The position numbers and the translations under genes were made by a program. A DNA stretch of 64,000 nucleotides from NCBI GenBank assembly GCA_023053575.1, contig JAKZAP010000009.1:14427869-14491868 (forward strand), given 5' to 3'. The notes under the pieces were generated by a model. That model saw nothing but the letters and a program-made list of their open reading frames with translations. It did not search any database and was not told the DNA's origin. This document shows positions 1-11,529 of the stretch, in pieces; position 1 is the stretch's first letter; the number at the start of each line of letters is the position of its first letter. This stretch comes from Branchinecta lynchi (taxonomy: Eukaryota > Arthropoda > Branchiopoda > Anostraca > Branchinectidae).

Positions 1-298
1 AAATTTACCAAGGAATGCAGATAATGTATTTAGTTAGCCTAGAGCTCGAAGTCATGATTTTCTTTCGTGTTAACATAACTAACTACAGTTTGTTCTTGTC
101 GATGTCTCTAATCAGTTTTCACAAGATGTGATACACTGCCATCTAACGATACTGAATAATACTGGTTTACAAGTACCTAGATGGCATCCAAGCTGTCGGA
201 TGTGTCCCGATTGGTTGAACCGTATAACTAAGATGCAAATAAAAGCGAAATCTCGCAGTGGCGAAACTAGGTGGGAGGGGGAGGGGAAATCCTGTTGG

Positions 299-536
299 CA
301 ATTCGCACCGACAAACGCTTCTATCATACCGTTTCTGATACCGGTCGGTAAAACAGGAAACTTCCTGTTGGGAAATAGGCAGCGTTTCTCGGTGCGGAGA
401 CAGTGCGATTTTAGGTACCGATAATAGTTCTGACGAACACTTTCCTCATTTCGTTTCCGATACCGACGAAAGCTCTGTCGGTAAATCATGAAACTTATTG
501 TAGGGAAATTGCCTGTTCTGTTCACGGATACCATTT
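299..536. repeat. Dispersed repeat X, copy 1 (TCGGTA-rich)
   Basis: This stretch contains repeated taccgac/gtcggta words and a palindromic-looking segment around 460-487 (accgac, then gctctgtcggtaaatca). The same series of words recurs at 1490-1990, so it is a dispersed repeat rather than a gene. The open frames on both strands here have no recognisable domain. R copy A directly follows, and X-like sequence resumes after it, so R may have inserted into X. Confidence 0.5.
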
Positions 537-1478
537 TGAAGGATACCTATGACATCGTAAAGTTATGACACCGTCCGTCCGTCTGTTAGCACGATAACTC
601 TCGAAGGGGTTGAGATATTTTGATCAAACTTGGCATGAGGACTCTTTAGCTCAAAGTACAGGTCAAGTTCGAAGATGGGCTATGTAGCTCTATATTTAGG
701 GGTGGTTTAAATATTTTTAAAAAGCTAATAAAATAGTTGAATTGGGGGTAAGGAGACATGCTGAATCCCAATATGAAATTTATTTTCTCGCCGGACAAAT
801 AGTTCACCCGGAATCCGGCGAAAACCGGAATATTTGTGAAAAGTAATATGAAGTTGATCAAAGGTTCGATTTAGGGGCAAGGAAACGTGCTGAGTCCGAA
901 TATGAAAATTATGTTCTCGCCGGACAATTACTTCGGCCGGAATCCGGCCAAAACCGGAGAATTTGTTTAAAGTAAAAGTTTTATTGAAATTTGATAAGAT
1001 GTTTGATTTGCGGGTTAGTAGACATGCTAACCATTTTCTCACCGGACGTATAGATCGCTCGGAATCCGGCTAAAACCGGAAAATTTGTTAAGAGTAAAAG
1101 TTTAATGGGAAGTTGATTATAGGTTGGATGTATTATAGGGGTAAGGAGACATGCTGAATCCGTTTTTGAGCTTTATTTTTTCGCCGGACAAGTAGTTCCG
1201 GAATTCCGCCGAAACCGGAAAATTGGCTGAAGTAAGGCAGGAAGTTTCAATCTGCTTCGTCAAAATAGATATGACTTAAAGGGGTAAACACACATGCTGA
1301 ATCCATATCTGAACTTGGTTTTCTCATATGATTAGCTATTTTGCCTTAATCTTTTTATAAATTTTAATAGTAAAAGGGTTCAAGGAGTCTGGCGAAGACT
1401 GGATCTGGCGAAGACAAGACCCAATTGTCTGGATCAAATTTGAACTTTTGGGATCCCATCGAAACCTTTGGTCTTGTT
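537..1478 (+). repeat. Composite repeat R, copy A
   Basis: The head is ggatacctatgacatcg followed by ccgtccgtccgtctgt and the core motif ataactctcgaagggg. Next come about four tandem array units of 130-137 bases, each with a gacatgctgaa-type word, a gccggac word and ccggaatccggc. The tail ends at gggatcccatcgaaacc and ggtcttgtt. The 5' palindrome GGGATCCC present in other copies is lost here. No coding capacity is recognisable. Confidence 0.8.
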
Positions 1479-1489
1479 AGTACCCACAA

Positions 1490-1990
1490 GAGCTCTTTAG
1501 GTAAATCAGAGGACTTCTTGTTTGGGAATCGGCAGCGTTTGTCGGTGCCGAGACGGTGTGGATTCCGTTTTCAGTACCGACAACAGTTCTGATTAAACAC
1601 TTTTTTTTATACCATTTCTGATACCGACAGAAGCTCTGTCGGTAATCAGAAAGCTTCTTGACTAGAAATCAGAATTTTTTTGTCGGTGCGGAGATGACAC
1701 GGTAAATCAAGCCGATGACCGGGTCGAGACCCTGATACCTGTTCTTTTTCATTGTCCGGTACAATGACTAGAACAAGTGTTGTCTGTAAAATGGGAACTC
1801 TCTTTTTCGGTCTGTTTACATCCGGAATCGATACAAATCTTGTCGTTAAACTCAGAATTTGTGAATCAGTGCGAGACTTTTTGATGTGGTTACTGGAATA
1901 TTTGTTAGTAATTCCGAAAATGCACTCATCAAACACTTCTTCATTCCTTTCTGTTCCTTGACGGTAAACCAACCACACCGGCAAACGTGT
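1490..1990. repeat. Dispersed repeat X, copy 2
   Basis: This is the same word series as 299-536, with ggcagcgttt, a tcggtgc word, agttctga, and taccgacagaagctctgtcggta. The short ORFs here are incidental. Confidence 0.45.
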
Positions 1991-3292
1991 TTCTCGAATT
2001 GTTCTTGAGTGATTTCTCTGTTCCCACCCATAAACTGCCCTTTAGGGTTGATCTGGCTGTTCATAATCCGAGGAAATATCCACTTTATTCAGTGACTTAT
2101 GAGTTTGCAACTCCCGTCAGTGATACCCCACCAACTCGGCGCGCCGTGGTTGGATCAGGCCAGGATATCTAAATAACACAACTAGGTCACATGGGCACAG
2201 TATTGCCAAGTTTATCTCAATCGCACCGTTTAAGAAAATCTCTAGGACCCACCCTAATCCCCCCCCCCCCCATCACTACCATAATGGCTAGAAGAGGTTT
2301 GGACACATAAATAGGCCAATGGCGTTTATTTTGCATCCGAGTCTACAATGCATCAAGCATCTCTTGAACCGACCATTCCCGAAAAATGTCCAGTGGGACT
2401 ACCGGTCCGGTACCCCTCAGTCCCCACCTTCATCCAACAGATGTCAGATCCTGTTTGGGCCACAAATTACATGTATAGGTCTCATGAGCTTTGTACCTTT
2501 CAAGTTTTATCCCAAACCACTCTATTGGCTCAGCCCCTACTCGTATTAAAATATTTCCGAGACCCCCTTACAACACTGTTCTCGGACGCGGATAAATTGA
2601 ACATCTTGGGAAGTTTCAGTCGAATCCGAGCATTTTCTATGGCCCATGCACCTGTTTGGTTTGTAAGGCGTATCATAAAGCTACCGTGACCCCTACCTTC
2701 CCCTCACAGTTGTTGGATTCGTTCGGACACAGAAGCAGCAAATTTAGGGCATCTGCTCCCATCAGTCATCAAGTTTCCATAAAACTGGATTGCCCGTTCA
2801 CTTCACCTGTACTTTGATCCAATGCTCCTCATACCAAATTTCAACAAGATATCTCAACCCTTTCGAGAGTTATCATGGTAACAGACGGACAGACACACTT
2901 TATGAACTCGTAGGTGCTAACCTTTGACCCCCCCCCCCCAAAACAGCTTAGTTTACAAGCAAAAAAGACAGCCGCGTAAATCGTCAAGCAGTGAAGTAAT
3001 GTGTTGCAGTGTCTATAACTACTTTTCTGGTTTGCAATACTATTGACTGCATAGTATGCTCCTGGTTCTATGTGATAACCATTGGTGCCAGGAAGTTAAT
3101 GGCGAATTCATTAATTTTCATTAGAAAACCATCTCAATATATATGTTACAACTTATTATTACAACGGTTGAAAGAGCAGCGGCAACGGCGCTTTTTGTCG
3201 GTAATTCATTAAATCTTGTCGGTAAAATCTTGGCTTGCCCCCCCCCCCCCCTCCGAAAATGGGCTAGTTTCGCCACTGCTTGTTCGTATCCC
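1991..3292. other. No gene; diverged repeat with R/P core motif
   Basis: There are C-homopolymer runs at about 2259-2271, 2930-2939 and 3238-3251. At 2840-2897 a minus-strand version of the R/P core (caaatttcaac, then ccctttcgagagttat) is followed by acagacggacagacac. A 113-aa open frame at 2348-2689 has no domain, lies in repeat-like sequence and is not called as a gene. Confidence 0.4.
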
Positions 3293-4916
3293 TTTTTGGG
3301 ATCCCAAAGTAAAAACTTAGTAAAAGTTGTCCGTCTGTCAGCACGATAACTCTCGAAGGGAATGAGATAGTTTGATGAAACTTGGTGTGAGGTTTCTTTA
3401 GGTCAAGGGACAAGTCGAGTTGGTAGATGGGCTCTGTAGCCGTGCATTTAGGGGTGGGAGAGCGGGTCTAAATTAAGAGGACAAATTTTTTTTTTTAAAG
3501 CTTATGTATGGGTAAGGAGATATGCTGAATTCGACAATGAAGTTTATTTTATGGCCGGACATGCAGTTCACCCGGAATCCGGCAAAAGTTTTTGAAAGAT
3601 AAAATTTTAGTTTGAAGTTGATTAGATATTTCATTAAGGAAATGCTGAATCCGAATATGAAATTTATTTTCTCGCCGGACAAGTAGTTTGCCAAAAATCC
3701 GGTCAAAACCGGAAAACTTGTTACAAGTAAAAGTTTTATTTAAAGCACAATTTACACTTCTTATGCTTTACTTTGTATTAAATGCTTCACAAATAAACAT
3801 TTCCGACTTCCTTTAGAATGCGCTACGAAAATCGGCCGTTTTCTTGTTATCCCTTGTCTTTACCTCTCTGGCATTTCGGCGATCCAAATCTTAGGAGCTG
3901 TGATATCGTGGCAGGAAATTCAAAAACTCCCAGCAATGCTTGATATTAAAGGATATATGAGATGTCACCAAAGTCAAGCCGCAGATGCAGTTTACCTGAT
4001 GGTTCTTGTCTTTCATCAGAAGTTCCATGGCTTAAAGTGCCTATTAAAAGTTTTTCTATATGGAATAGTGTTGTGAAGCTTGAATAGCTTGCTTTATAAA
4101 ATGTACCATAATATGCAATAAGCTTATAAAAAGTAATATAGCTAGAAAAATCATTAAAAAACATATAACCTATTCAAATCTGAATTATACAAGCTGATTT
4201 ATGCATAAAATAAAGATCTACTAAGTATTATAAGAAACATCACTTTTATCTTTGTCCAAGTTAGTAAATTGAGCATGTACTAGTCCAAAAAATTACGTTT
4301 TGAAATATCACAGAGAGGAAACTGTTGAAAAAGCTGCTGATCTATGGGGTAATCATTGTTCCTAGGTTGTTACAGAGTTGGATTGGGGTAGTTTGATGTG
4401 CCCATTGAACTTTAAGTCTGATTATATGTTCAATTTACAGGTAAGAAGACATGCTGAATCCGTCTACGAAAATCGTTTTCTCACCGGACGTAAAGTTCGC
4501 TAGGAATCCGGCTGAAAGCGGGGGAGGGGGACGCTCCCCCCCTAATGTTGTCGGCCAGTAAAAACACGATTTTCCGTAAAAAGAGTCGACTTTTTTCTTG
4601 GAAATAGTCGATTTTTCTTAGAAACAGTCGGTTTTCCGTACAAAATAGATTTTTCTAAAAACAGTCGGTTTTCTGAAAAATAGGAGATTTTTCTGCAAAA
4701 ACAGTCGGTAAAAATGACCAGCCAGTCAAATACCTTGCCCCCCCCCCCCCCAAACATTTTGTATAGTAACGGTTTGGTCCGCTTAATCTGTTTCTAAATT
4801 TTAATAGTAAAATGTTCAAGAAGTCTGACGAAGTTCGGATGTCTAATTGACACAAATGTCTGGACGGATCAAATATTAAATTTTTGGGATCACATCGAAA
4901 CCTTTGGTCTTGTTAC
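3293..4916 (+). repeat. Composite repeat R, copy B (interrupted)
   Basis: The head begins at ttttgggatcccaaa (3295) and runs through the core motif into array units that end near 3735. R sequence returns briefly at 4440-4520 (aagacatgctgaatccg) and again as the tail at about 4775-4916 (ttcaagaagtctg, then a gggatcacatcg variant and cctttggtcttgtt). Unrelated sequence at about 3740-4440 and a C/G-bounded insertion at about 4520-4765 split it. Confidence 0.7.
4520..4765. mobile_element. Small insertion with cagtcggt repeats, bounded by G/C runs
   Basis: It interrupts R copy B. The outer edges are gggggaggggg and a run of 15 C. Inside are degenerate repeats of a gtcggttttc/aaaaacagtcggt type and ccagccagtc. 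A related sequence in the opposite orientation lies at 15935-16130 (taccgactggctggtcg, then acctccccccccc), which supports a dispersed element. No target duplication could be defined. Confidence 0.4.
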
Positions 4917-4950
4917 CGACACGCTACCAACCTACCAACTGAGCCATCGG
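4889..4950 (-). other. tRNA-like pseudo-promoter at the tail of R copy B
   Basis: Read on the minus strand, TGGCTCAGTTGG at 4935-4946 fits a pol III A box. About 35 bases further on, GGTTTCGATGTG (4891-4902) resembles a B box with one extra T. No cloverleaf folds, so this is not a tRNA gene. It suggests that this end of R is tRNA-related, as in SINEs. Confidence 0.35.
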
Positions 4951-4981
4951 AAGGGCTGGCTACGCCATCATTCGAAGAGGT

Positions 4982-5126
4982 GTTGCCACTGTTGGTGACG
5001 AATTTGGTGGTCTTTTCTCTCACCAAATTAGTAAAAAAACAAAATTGAACCGAAGTTTCCGCAAAAAAAAACAAATACGTAAGGTTCAAGAACAGTAGAC
5101 TTTTTTCGTCTGACGTGGCAACCCTG
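4982..5126. mobile_element. Short MITE-like element with GTTGCCAC/GTGGCAAC ends
   Basis: gttgccac at 4982 is mirrored by gtggcaac at about 5117-5124, with an A-rich centre. Similar ends bound larger copies at 32737-33044 and 47882-48127. No target duplication is visible. Confidence 0.35.
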
Positions 5127-5557
5127 GTTAGAACACGCCACAGCTCACTTTCCCCATTTGATGTCAGTAACGCCTATACAGTTATACTCTATATGACTAA
5201 GTCCAAAACACGCCAGTGGACCTAGGGAGGCAAGAAACGTCACTGAAACGGTGATTCAAATCCTATGTCAACCAAACAACAGCATTTGTTGGGGACAGCT
5301 ATGGTGAAGTTCCCTGCTCTCCGCTAGGCACACGGCGATTCTTCATCGGAACCAAAGAGTTAGCATCAATAGTTTTGATGAGTATACCTCGCTGGTTTGT
5401 ACCCGATCCTCAGGAAAAAAGACACCAGTCGAATGCGGTCATATTTTTTCAAGTATCTCCTTTCTTTTCTGTACCTTCCTCGTCGCATGCGCAATCACCG
5501 AATCATGGAGAATTTGTTTGTCTCGCTGCATGATTACGACCTTTGTCCAATTTCGTT

Positions 5558-5761
5558 TTCATGCAGCGTCCGCTGCATGATCAGCGTCCGCTGCATGATC
5601 AGCGGCCACTGCATGATCAGCGACCCCATTTGATTTCGTTTCCATGCAGCGCCCACTGCATGATCAGCGACCCCATTTGATTTCGTTTTCATGCAGCGCC
5701 CACTGCATGATCAGCGACCCCATTTGATTTCGTTTCCATGTAGCGCCCACTGCATGATTAC
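5558..5761. repeat. Tandem repeat, 47-bp unit containing a CATGCA hairpin
   Basis: gaccccatttgatttcgtt begins at 5622, 5669 and 5716, giving a 47-base period. Each unit includes catgcagcgcccactgcatg, which can fold into a short hairpin. The first part (5558-5620) has a shorter subrepeat, tccgctgcatgatcagcg. The array is open in one frame but ends in unrelated sequence, and nothing marks it as a gene. Confidence 0.85.
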
Positions 5762-6092
5762 GACCTTTGTCCGCTCTCGGGATGCTGCTTACAAGTCGGG
5801 TCGAGGAAAGAGATTTATGTTTTCTTCAGCGTTCTGCAAAGAAAATGCTGTTTTTGTATGCCATTCGGAGAAATTGGCTTGGACCCAACCGTCAAGTTAA
5901 AAGAAATAGGTGAACATCTTCTGCCATCATTCAACCGCCTTCCTGCCCATTGCCCAGTGCGCTAGCTAATGCAGTGACTTTACTGTTCTTTTCGTGTTTC
6001 GTTGTGTATCTCTTGTTCTGTGTTTATTTATCTTTTGCTGTCGTTGTAGATTCTGTGTGCCCTCTGTACTTCTTGTTAAGCGTTAATTTACC

Positions 6093-7527
6093 TTTTTGGG
6101 ATCCCAATACGTAAGTGGAGGGATACCTATGACATCGCAAAAGTTGTCCGTCTGTCCGTCCGTCCGTCCGTCCGTCTGTCCGTCCGTCTGTAAGCACGAT
6201 AACTCTCGAAGGGAATGAGATATTTTGATGAAACTTGGTGTGAGGGTTCGTTGGGTCGTCGGACCAGTCAAGTTCGTAGATGGGCTTTGTAGCTCTACAT
6301 TTAGGGGTGGGGGAGGGGATTCAAATTAAGGGACAAACAAAATGTTTTGAAACATCTAATGTGATAGCCGATTATGGGGTAAGAAGACATGCTGAACACG
6401 ATGGTGAAAACCATTTTGTCATCGGACAAGTAGTTCGCCCGGAATCCGGCCAAAACCGGAAAGTTTGTTGAAAGAAAAAGTTTTATTTGAAGTTGATTAG
6501 ATGTTCGATTTTGGGGTAGGAAGACATGCTGAAGACGATGGTGAAAATTATTTTCTCGACGGACAAGTATTTCGCCCGGAATCCGGCCCAAACCGGAAAG
6601 TTTGTTGAAAGTAAAAGTTTTATTTGAAATTGATTAGATGTTCGATTTAGGGGTAGGAAGACATGCTGAAGACGATGGTGAAAACTATTTTCTCGACGGA
6701 CAAGTATTTCGACCGGAATCCGGCTCAAACCGGAAAGTTTGTTGAAAGTAAAAGTTTTATTTGAAGTTGATTAGATGTTCGATTTAGAGGTAGGAAGACA
6801 TGCTGAAGACGATGGGGAAAACTATTTTCTCGACGGACAAGTATTTCGACCGGAATCCGGCCCAAACCGGAAAGCTTTTCAAAATTAAAAGTTTTATTTG
6901 GAGTTGATTAGATGTTCGATTTAGGGCAAGAAGACATGCTGAACACTTATGTGAAAACAATTTTCTACCCGGACATGTTGTTCGTCCGGAATCCGGCCAA
7001 AACCGGAAATCTGTTGGAAGTCAAAGTTTTATTTTTAGTTGATTAGATAAGCGATTTAGGGGTAAGGAGAGAGGCTTAGTCCCTGTATGACAATCATAAT
7101 TTACCCGGACAAATAGTTCGACCGGAATCCGGCTGGAATCGGAAAACTTGTTATAAGCTAAATTTCTATTTGAAGTTGATTAGATGTTCATTACTGGGGA
7201 AAGAAGATACCCTGATTTCGTCTGTGAGCTTTCTTTTTTCGCCGGACAAGTAGTTCTGGAGTTCGGCCGGAACCGGGAAATTGGCAGAAGTGGCAGGAAG
7301 TTTTCGTGAAAACAGATATGACTTATAGGGGTAAACACACATGCTGAATCCAAATCTGAACTTGGTTTTCTCAGGTGATTAGTTATTTGGCCTTAATCTG
7401 TTTCTGAATTTTAATTGTAAAAATGTTCAAGGAGTCTGGCGAAGACTGGATCTGGCTAAGACAAGACCCTGTTGTCTGGATCAGATATTGAATTTTTGGG
7501 ATCCCATCGAAACCTTTGGTCTTGTTT
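6093..7527 (+). repeat. Composite repeat R, copy C (most complete)
   Basis: The head is ttttgggatcccaa (6095) with a gtccgtctgtccgtcc microsatellite. The core motif is at 6198-6237. The array word gacatgctgaa recurs at 6386, 6523, 6660, 6797 and 6933, a 136-137-base period. A divergent tail ends in gggatcccatcgaaacc and ggtcttgtt. The sub-100-aa ORFs in both strands of the array are repeat translations. Confidence 0.85.
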
Positions 7528-7635
7528 CTGTACGTGCTGTGCAAATGCCTTGTTACTAGGCTGCGTGTAATAAATTCATACATTCATTCATTGTAGTACC
7601 TGTACTAGAACGCGGGAAACTATACAAGAGATCGC

Positions 7636-7830
7636 CTTATCCAGGGGGGATACGTTTTGGGGGGGGGGTCTACCCTCTACCCCCCTCCCGAAGAATACAA
7701 AAATACTCATTTTTATAGGCTTTTCCCCTCTGATTTACGTCTTTTTTTACATTTTTGTCCGACCTGCAGGCAATCCCCCGCCCCCAAAGGCACCCCCCCC
7801 CCCCCCCGAAATAAATTCCTGGATATGGGC
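7636..7830. repeat. G/C-run-bounded repeat (atccaggggg / tcctggat)
   Basis: atccagggggg at 7640 is mirrored by ttcctggatatgggcc at about 7814, enclosing long G and C runs and acaaaaatactcattttta. A related arrangement occurs at 27938-28075 (gtatccggggagg, then ttttttatataggtttta and a C run). It is probably a small non-autonomous element. No target duplication was found. Confidence 0.4.
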
Positions 7831-8394
7831 CTGCAAGTGATATTAAGGCAACTAAAGGAGGGAATTTTTGGCGGAAGATGGATGAGAATACAGTTACCAG
7901 CCGATGGGAGTGATTGTTATAATTATAATGGTACCTTTTCTCTCTCCAGAATTCTATGACGAGGCGAGACAAAACGCTCATCCACGTAGCCTACTGCCGA
8001 CCCGCACCTCTTTATCATCCTTCCCCCTCCGTATGAAAACACAAGAAACCGACAGGAGAGGGTCGCGAGTTCAAAGGTTCCAAAGTTGTCCCCAGTCTCC
8101 CATACCTGCAACACATACGCGGTACCAGAAAAGCTTCGTTCCGAGTTTCACAAAAATTTATAACGATGGCGGTAGCTGTCTTTGATATTATTCCAACATC
8201 CGTGTTTTGTTTTTGGTTTTTATTTGTATGCTATAATAGATCTGTGATGACGAACTGAGGATTAATTGTATATATTATAAAATGTGCATTATACTTGACG
8301 TAACACCCAAATTTGGCATTGCCATGATAGTGGTTTTTGAAATAAATTCGCTACTTACTTACTTACTTCATCCCACGGACGACATGCGAGCCTT
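7831..8394. other. No gene seen
   Basis: The sequence is unannotated and ends in (actt)n at 8352-8368. The simple-repeat tail, preceded by gaaataaattcgct, looks like the 3' tail of a retroposon, but no body is recognised. Confidence 0.3.
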
Positions 8395-8395
8395 A

Positions 8396-8645
8396 GAGCG
8401 TGTTCCACCCTACTTACCGTAGTTACTACGCATGGCGTCACGAATTCTGGCTTTCTGCCGTCAAGGCTGGAACGGTTTTTCTATTTTCCAGCAGACATGC
8501 CACGGGCGAATCCGACCAATCACGTTCCAGAGATGCGTAGTTACTATTTCGAGAAGGTTGGAACGGTCAGCGTAGTAACTTTTCGTGAGGATGGAACGGA
8601 AATAGTAACTAATAGTAACTATTGTTAGAAGGGTGGAACACGCTC
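8396..8645. mobile_element. Harbinger-type MITE, 250 bp, TTA duplication
   Basis: The terminal inverted repeats GAGCGTGTTCCACCCT (8396-8411) and AGGGTGGAACACGCTC (8630-8645) match exactly. TTA flanks both sides (8393-8395 and 8646-8648). A three-base TWA duplication is characteristic of the PIF/Harbinger superfamily. The interior is gene-free and has repeated tagttact/agtaact words. Confidence 0.8.
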
Positions 8646-8928
8646 TTACTTTCTACTCGGAACTTGAGTGAAGGTGTTCCAGAGACTGGTTCTTGGGATG
8701 ATTCCTCTCAACCATGGTAGATAAACCTGAAAAAAAAAAAAATCAAGTAGGCAACCAGGCCTCTACACTGTCTTCCAATCAGTTTGATCGGAAAATTCCG
8801 TAGAATGTTGGCCTTAAACTTCCAATCCCTACCTCCACATGACTCCTTCCACAAAGAAAAATCCTGGCTTCATCGAACTGCATCCCGGTTGTGAGCAAAG
8901 GGGTTAGCGGCTCGCGAGCGGCAACAAT

Positions 8929-9276
8929 AGTTGCGTTTTTGAAGATACCATGGTATCTGATACCACGGTAACTGGATCTGCAATTAGTCACTTATGCAGT
9001 TACCGTGGTATCTGACATATGGCTGCTCTTCAAAAACGACTGTTTCCGAAGCTGCACTTATCGAAATCATCCCAAAAGAAAAACTGATATCCAGCTACAT
9101 TACTAAGTGCCAAACTTCTTTCCCACCAATCTGTCAAAAATGAATATCAGATACCACGATAACTGGCCAGATACCACGATAACTGCAAAAACACCTTGAC
9201 CGCAAATACCACGGTAACTCCGACAACGACTTTAGACCGTGGTATCAGATACCATGGTATCTGCAAAAACGCAACT
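8929..9276. mobile_element. Foldback-type hairpin element rich in TACC(A/G)TGGTA
   Basis: agttgcgtttttgaagatac at 8929 is inverted at the other end (gtatctgcaaaaacgcaact, ending 9276), giving arms of about 45 bases. The arms and interior contain many near-identical palindromic words (accatggtatc, accacggtaact, accacgataact). No long ORF and no certain target duplication are present. Confidence 0.6.
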
Positions 9277-9503
9277 AATGACTGTGTAAGTGCTTATGGC
9301 ATTTTTATGGAAGGAAAAGGCTGCTGGTGTCACGGATACAAAGATGACTTATTTCTAAGCAGAAACACCGTACTTCGGGTCCTTCTTTGAAGGGTTCATT
9401 GAAGAGCTTATCGTCCCAATTTCCGATCACGGGATACAGCTGCTGCATTCCGACTCAAGATCTCGGGAAGAGACCCAGATCACCGATACTGTAAACAAAA
9501 ATC

Positions 9504-9617
9504 TTGCAGTATTTTGCTACTGGGATTAATATTGTCTCTACTAAGATAAGATAATTTCTAATTCGGATTAATGTTATCCCAGTAGAGATAAGAATAATCC
9601 CAGTAGCAGATACTGCA
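9504..9617. mobile_element. Short hairpin element (~114 bp)
   Basis: tgcagtattttgctactggg (9504) is mirrored by cccagtagcagatactgca (ending 9617). Inner words (attaatattgtctctact, and agtagagataagaataat) continue the pairing. It is probably a tiny MITE or a regulatory hairpin. Confidence 0.5.
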
Positions 9618-9910
9618 GTTAACTTTAATCCTTACTCGGAGAAAGTTTTACAGTGTATGCACTAGCTCTCGCAGTATCTCACTGCTATGAAAGCACACTA
9701 ACCTATTAAACGCAAGCTTGTAACATTGCCAATAAACCTTATCTCTGATTAGTTTGTACAATCCATACCTCTGAATGAACCAATCGAATGAGACCAGAGG
9801 CGGGTCAAAACTGTGAAACACCTTTCATTTGAAGACTGGATTTGGTTGGAGAACCAAACCCAAACCATGAAAGTTTGAATATAAGATCGAAAATAGGCCG
9901 ACTATTTTGA

Positions 9911-10502
9911 GAAGTTTCATAACAGAGAACATAAGGATGCGCGGTTTCAACGGACAACACTTGGAATGTTGTCTGCTGTCGCAAAGAACGTTATACTTGA
10001 AATGTTATACATAACACGGATTGCCAGGAAGAGCCGAAAAATCGCCAAAAAAGCGTCTGTTGAATTTTCCACATCACGACGACAACCAAAAAAGTCACCA
10101 GATGCTTTTTGACGGTTTTTCGGCTGTTCCTCTCAAAGCTTGTTATGGATAATATCCCATGCATAACATTCTGTCGCGACAACAGATAACATTCCAGATT
10201 ATCGAGGGAATTATTTTTTCTTTCTTTTAATTTTTTTTTTACTCTCTTCTTTGCCTTTTTTTTTTTTAAATATTAGACTAGTTTTTCTGTTATTATACTG
10301 AATAATTTTAAGTTAAAAGGTGGTTAGAAGATACAGCCACCCACAGGATTTTTGTCTTTTATGTGGTTGTTGAGTTTTTTGTATAAAGTAGTTGTGTTTT
10401 TTTGGTGAAGTAAAAAATATCTGAATTTGAAATCTGAAGGTGTTGTCTCTTGCATGTTGTCTGTTGAAACCCCGCATCCTTGTGTGTCTGTTATGAAACT
10501 TC
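9911..10502. repeat. Inverted-repeat pair, possible MITE
   Basis: gaagtttcataacagagaac through a ggacaac word (9911-9958) is mirrored at 10456-10502 (gttgtctgttgaaacc, then ttatgaaacttc) with several mismatches. The interior includes a pair of gttatac/taacat words. The ends and duplication are not resolved. Confidence 0.4.
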
Positions 10503-11460
10503 TGAAAGTGTGATGACGGCACTTGTTATTTTAGAAGGAAACAAATGAAATAGTATCAGCTTTCAGTTCTGCTTTAAGGACTTCTCTAGCTCGTCAGTTG
10601 CAACTTCACCACACTCAACGGTGACCAAGGCGACGCCCAAGCCAAATTCATTTCTTCAGTTCCGAGTTAGGTGATTCGGTCAATCCTTTACCCACATCTA
10701 TCTTCACAGCCCCTCCCTCTCCCCCCGGCCCCAGCACGTTCCTTGGATGTTTCTTCTCAGACGTTTTTATTGCCGCATCAGGCGAAACTTTCCTCTCGGG
10801 TCCGGAAACTTGATTGTACAAAGAAGACATCAAACCTGTCATCCCGCCTCTGGGAATAGACCAATTCATTTCGTCGTGGAATGAATCCCAGTCTGGATTT
10901 CTCGACGGAAATATGTGCCATTTACGCTAAAACAGTTCTACTTGGACCAAGTTGCTCCGTATTAAAGCACAGTTAAGTCACAGTGGATTAGCTTCTATCC
11001 CAATTTTCGACAAACAGTGGCTCCTTGGAAACTCTACTGGTTTAATTAAAGATAACAAACCCGTTCCAGCAAACTTCACAAATTTCTCGCTTGGTCCCTT
11101 GTTTTAAAAAAGAAACACAAATTGTACAACCGTGTTTCTGACCAATGAGCTCCCTCGGAAGGAAGAAACGGGAGCCTGATCCGCTCTCTGCCTGATCCAG
11201 CTTTTCGGCTGAAAGAGAAAGTTGCTCAAAATATGGATATCCTGCTTGGCCTGAACCAGCATTTAATAAACCGAAATACACTTTCGACAACCCAATCGAA
11301 CAGCAAAAAGAGCAGCAGTGTCCAGACTGGAATCACACATCAGCACAACATCACTCCAACAATTTTCAGAGAATAAGTTCCCAAAATCAGATATTTAAGG
11401 AAGAATTCTTAATTATTTTTCCAAAAGTTCATTTTTCAGCTTAAGCGGCTTGAGCCTGAA
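10503..11460. other. Coding-like open frames, unassigned
   Basis: On the minus strand, 10651-10920 is open without a clear start and includes a methionine at 10869. It has ordinary amino-acid composition and no recognised domain (73 residues from that Met). On the plus strand, two overlapping frames are open for roughly 85 codons each between about 11160 and 11455, and the minus strand is open at 11042-11290. Two or three open frames at one place cannot all be real. These may be remnants of a host gene or transposon exon. No splice signals decide the matter. Confidence 0.2.
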
Positions 11461-11529
11461 GAGGCCCCTTACCAAGAAGGGCCGAAACATTGCTCTAATA
11501 AAATGTAGCTGACTTTAAACAAGCTGACT

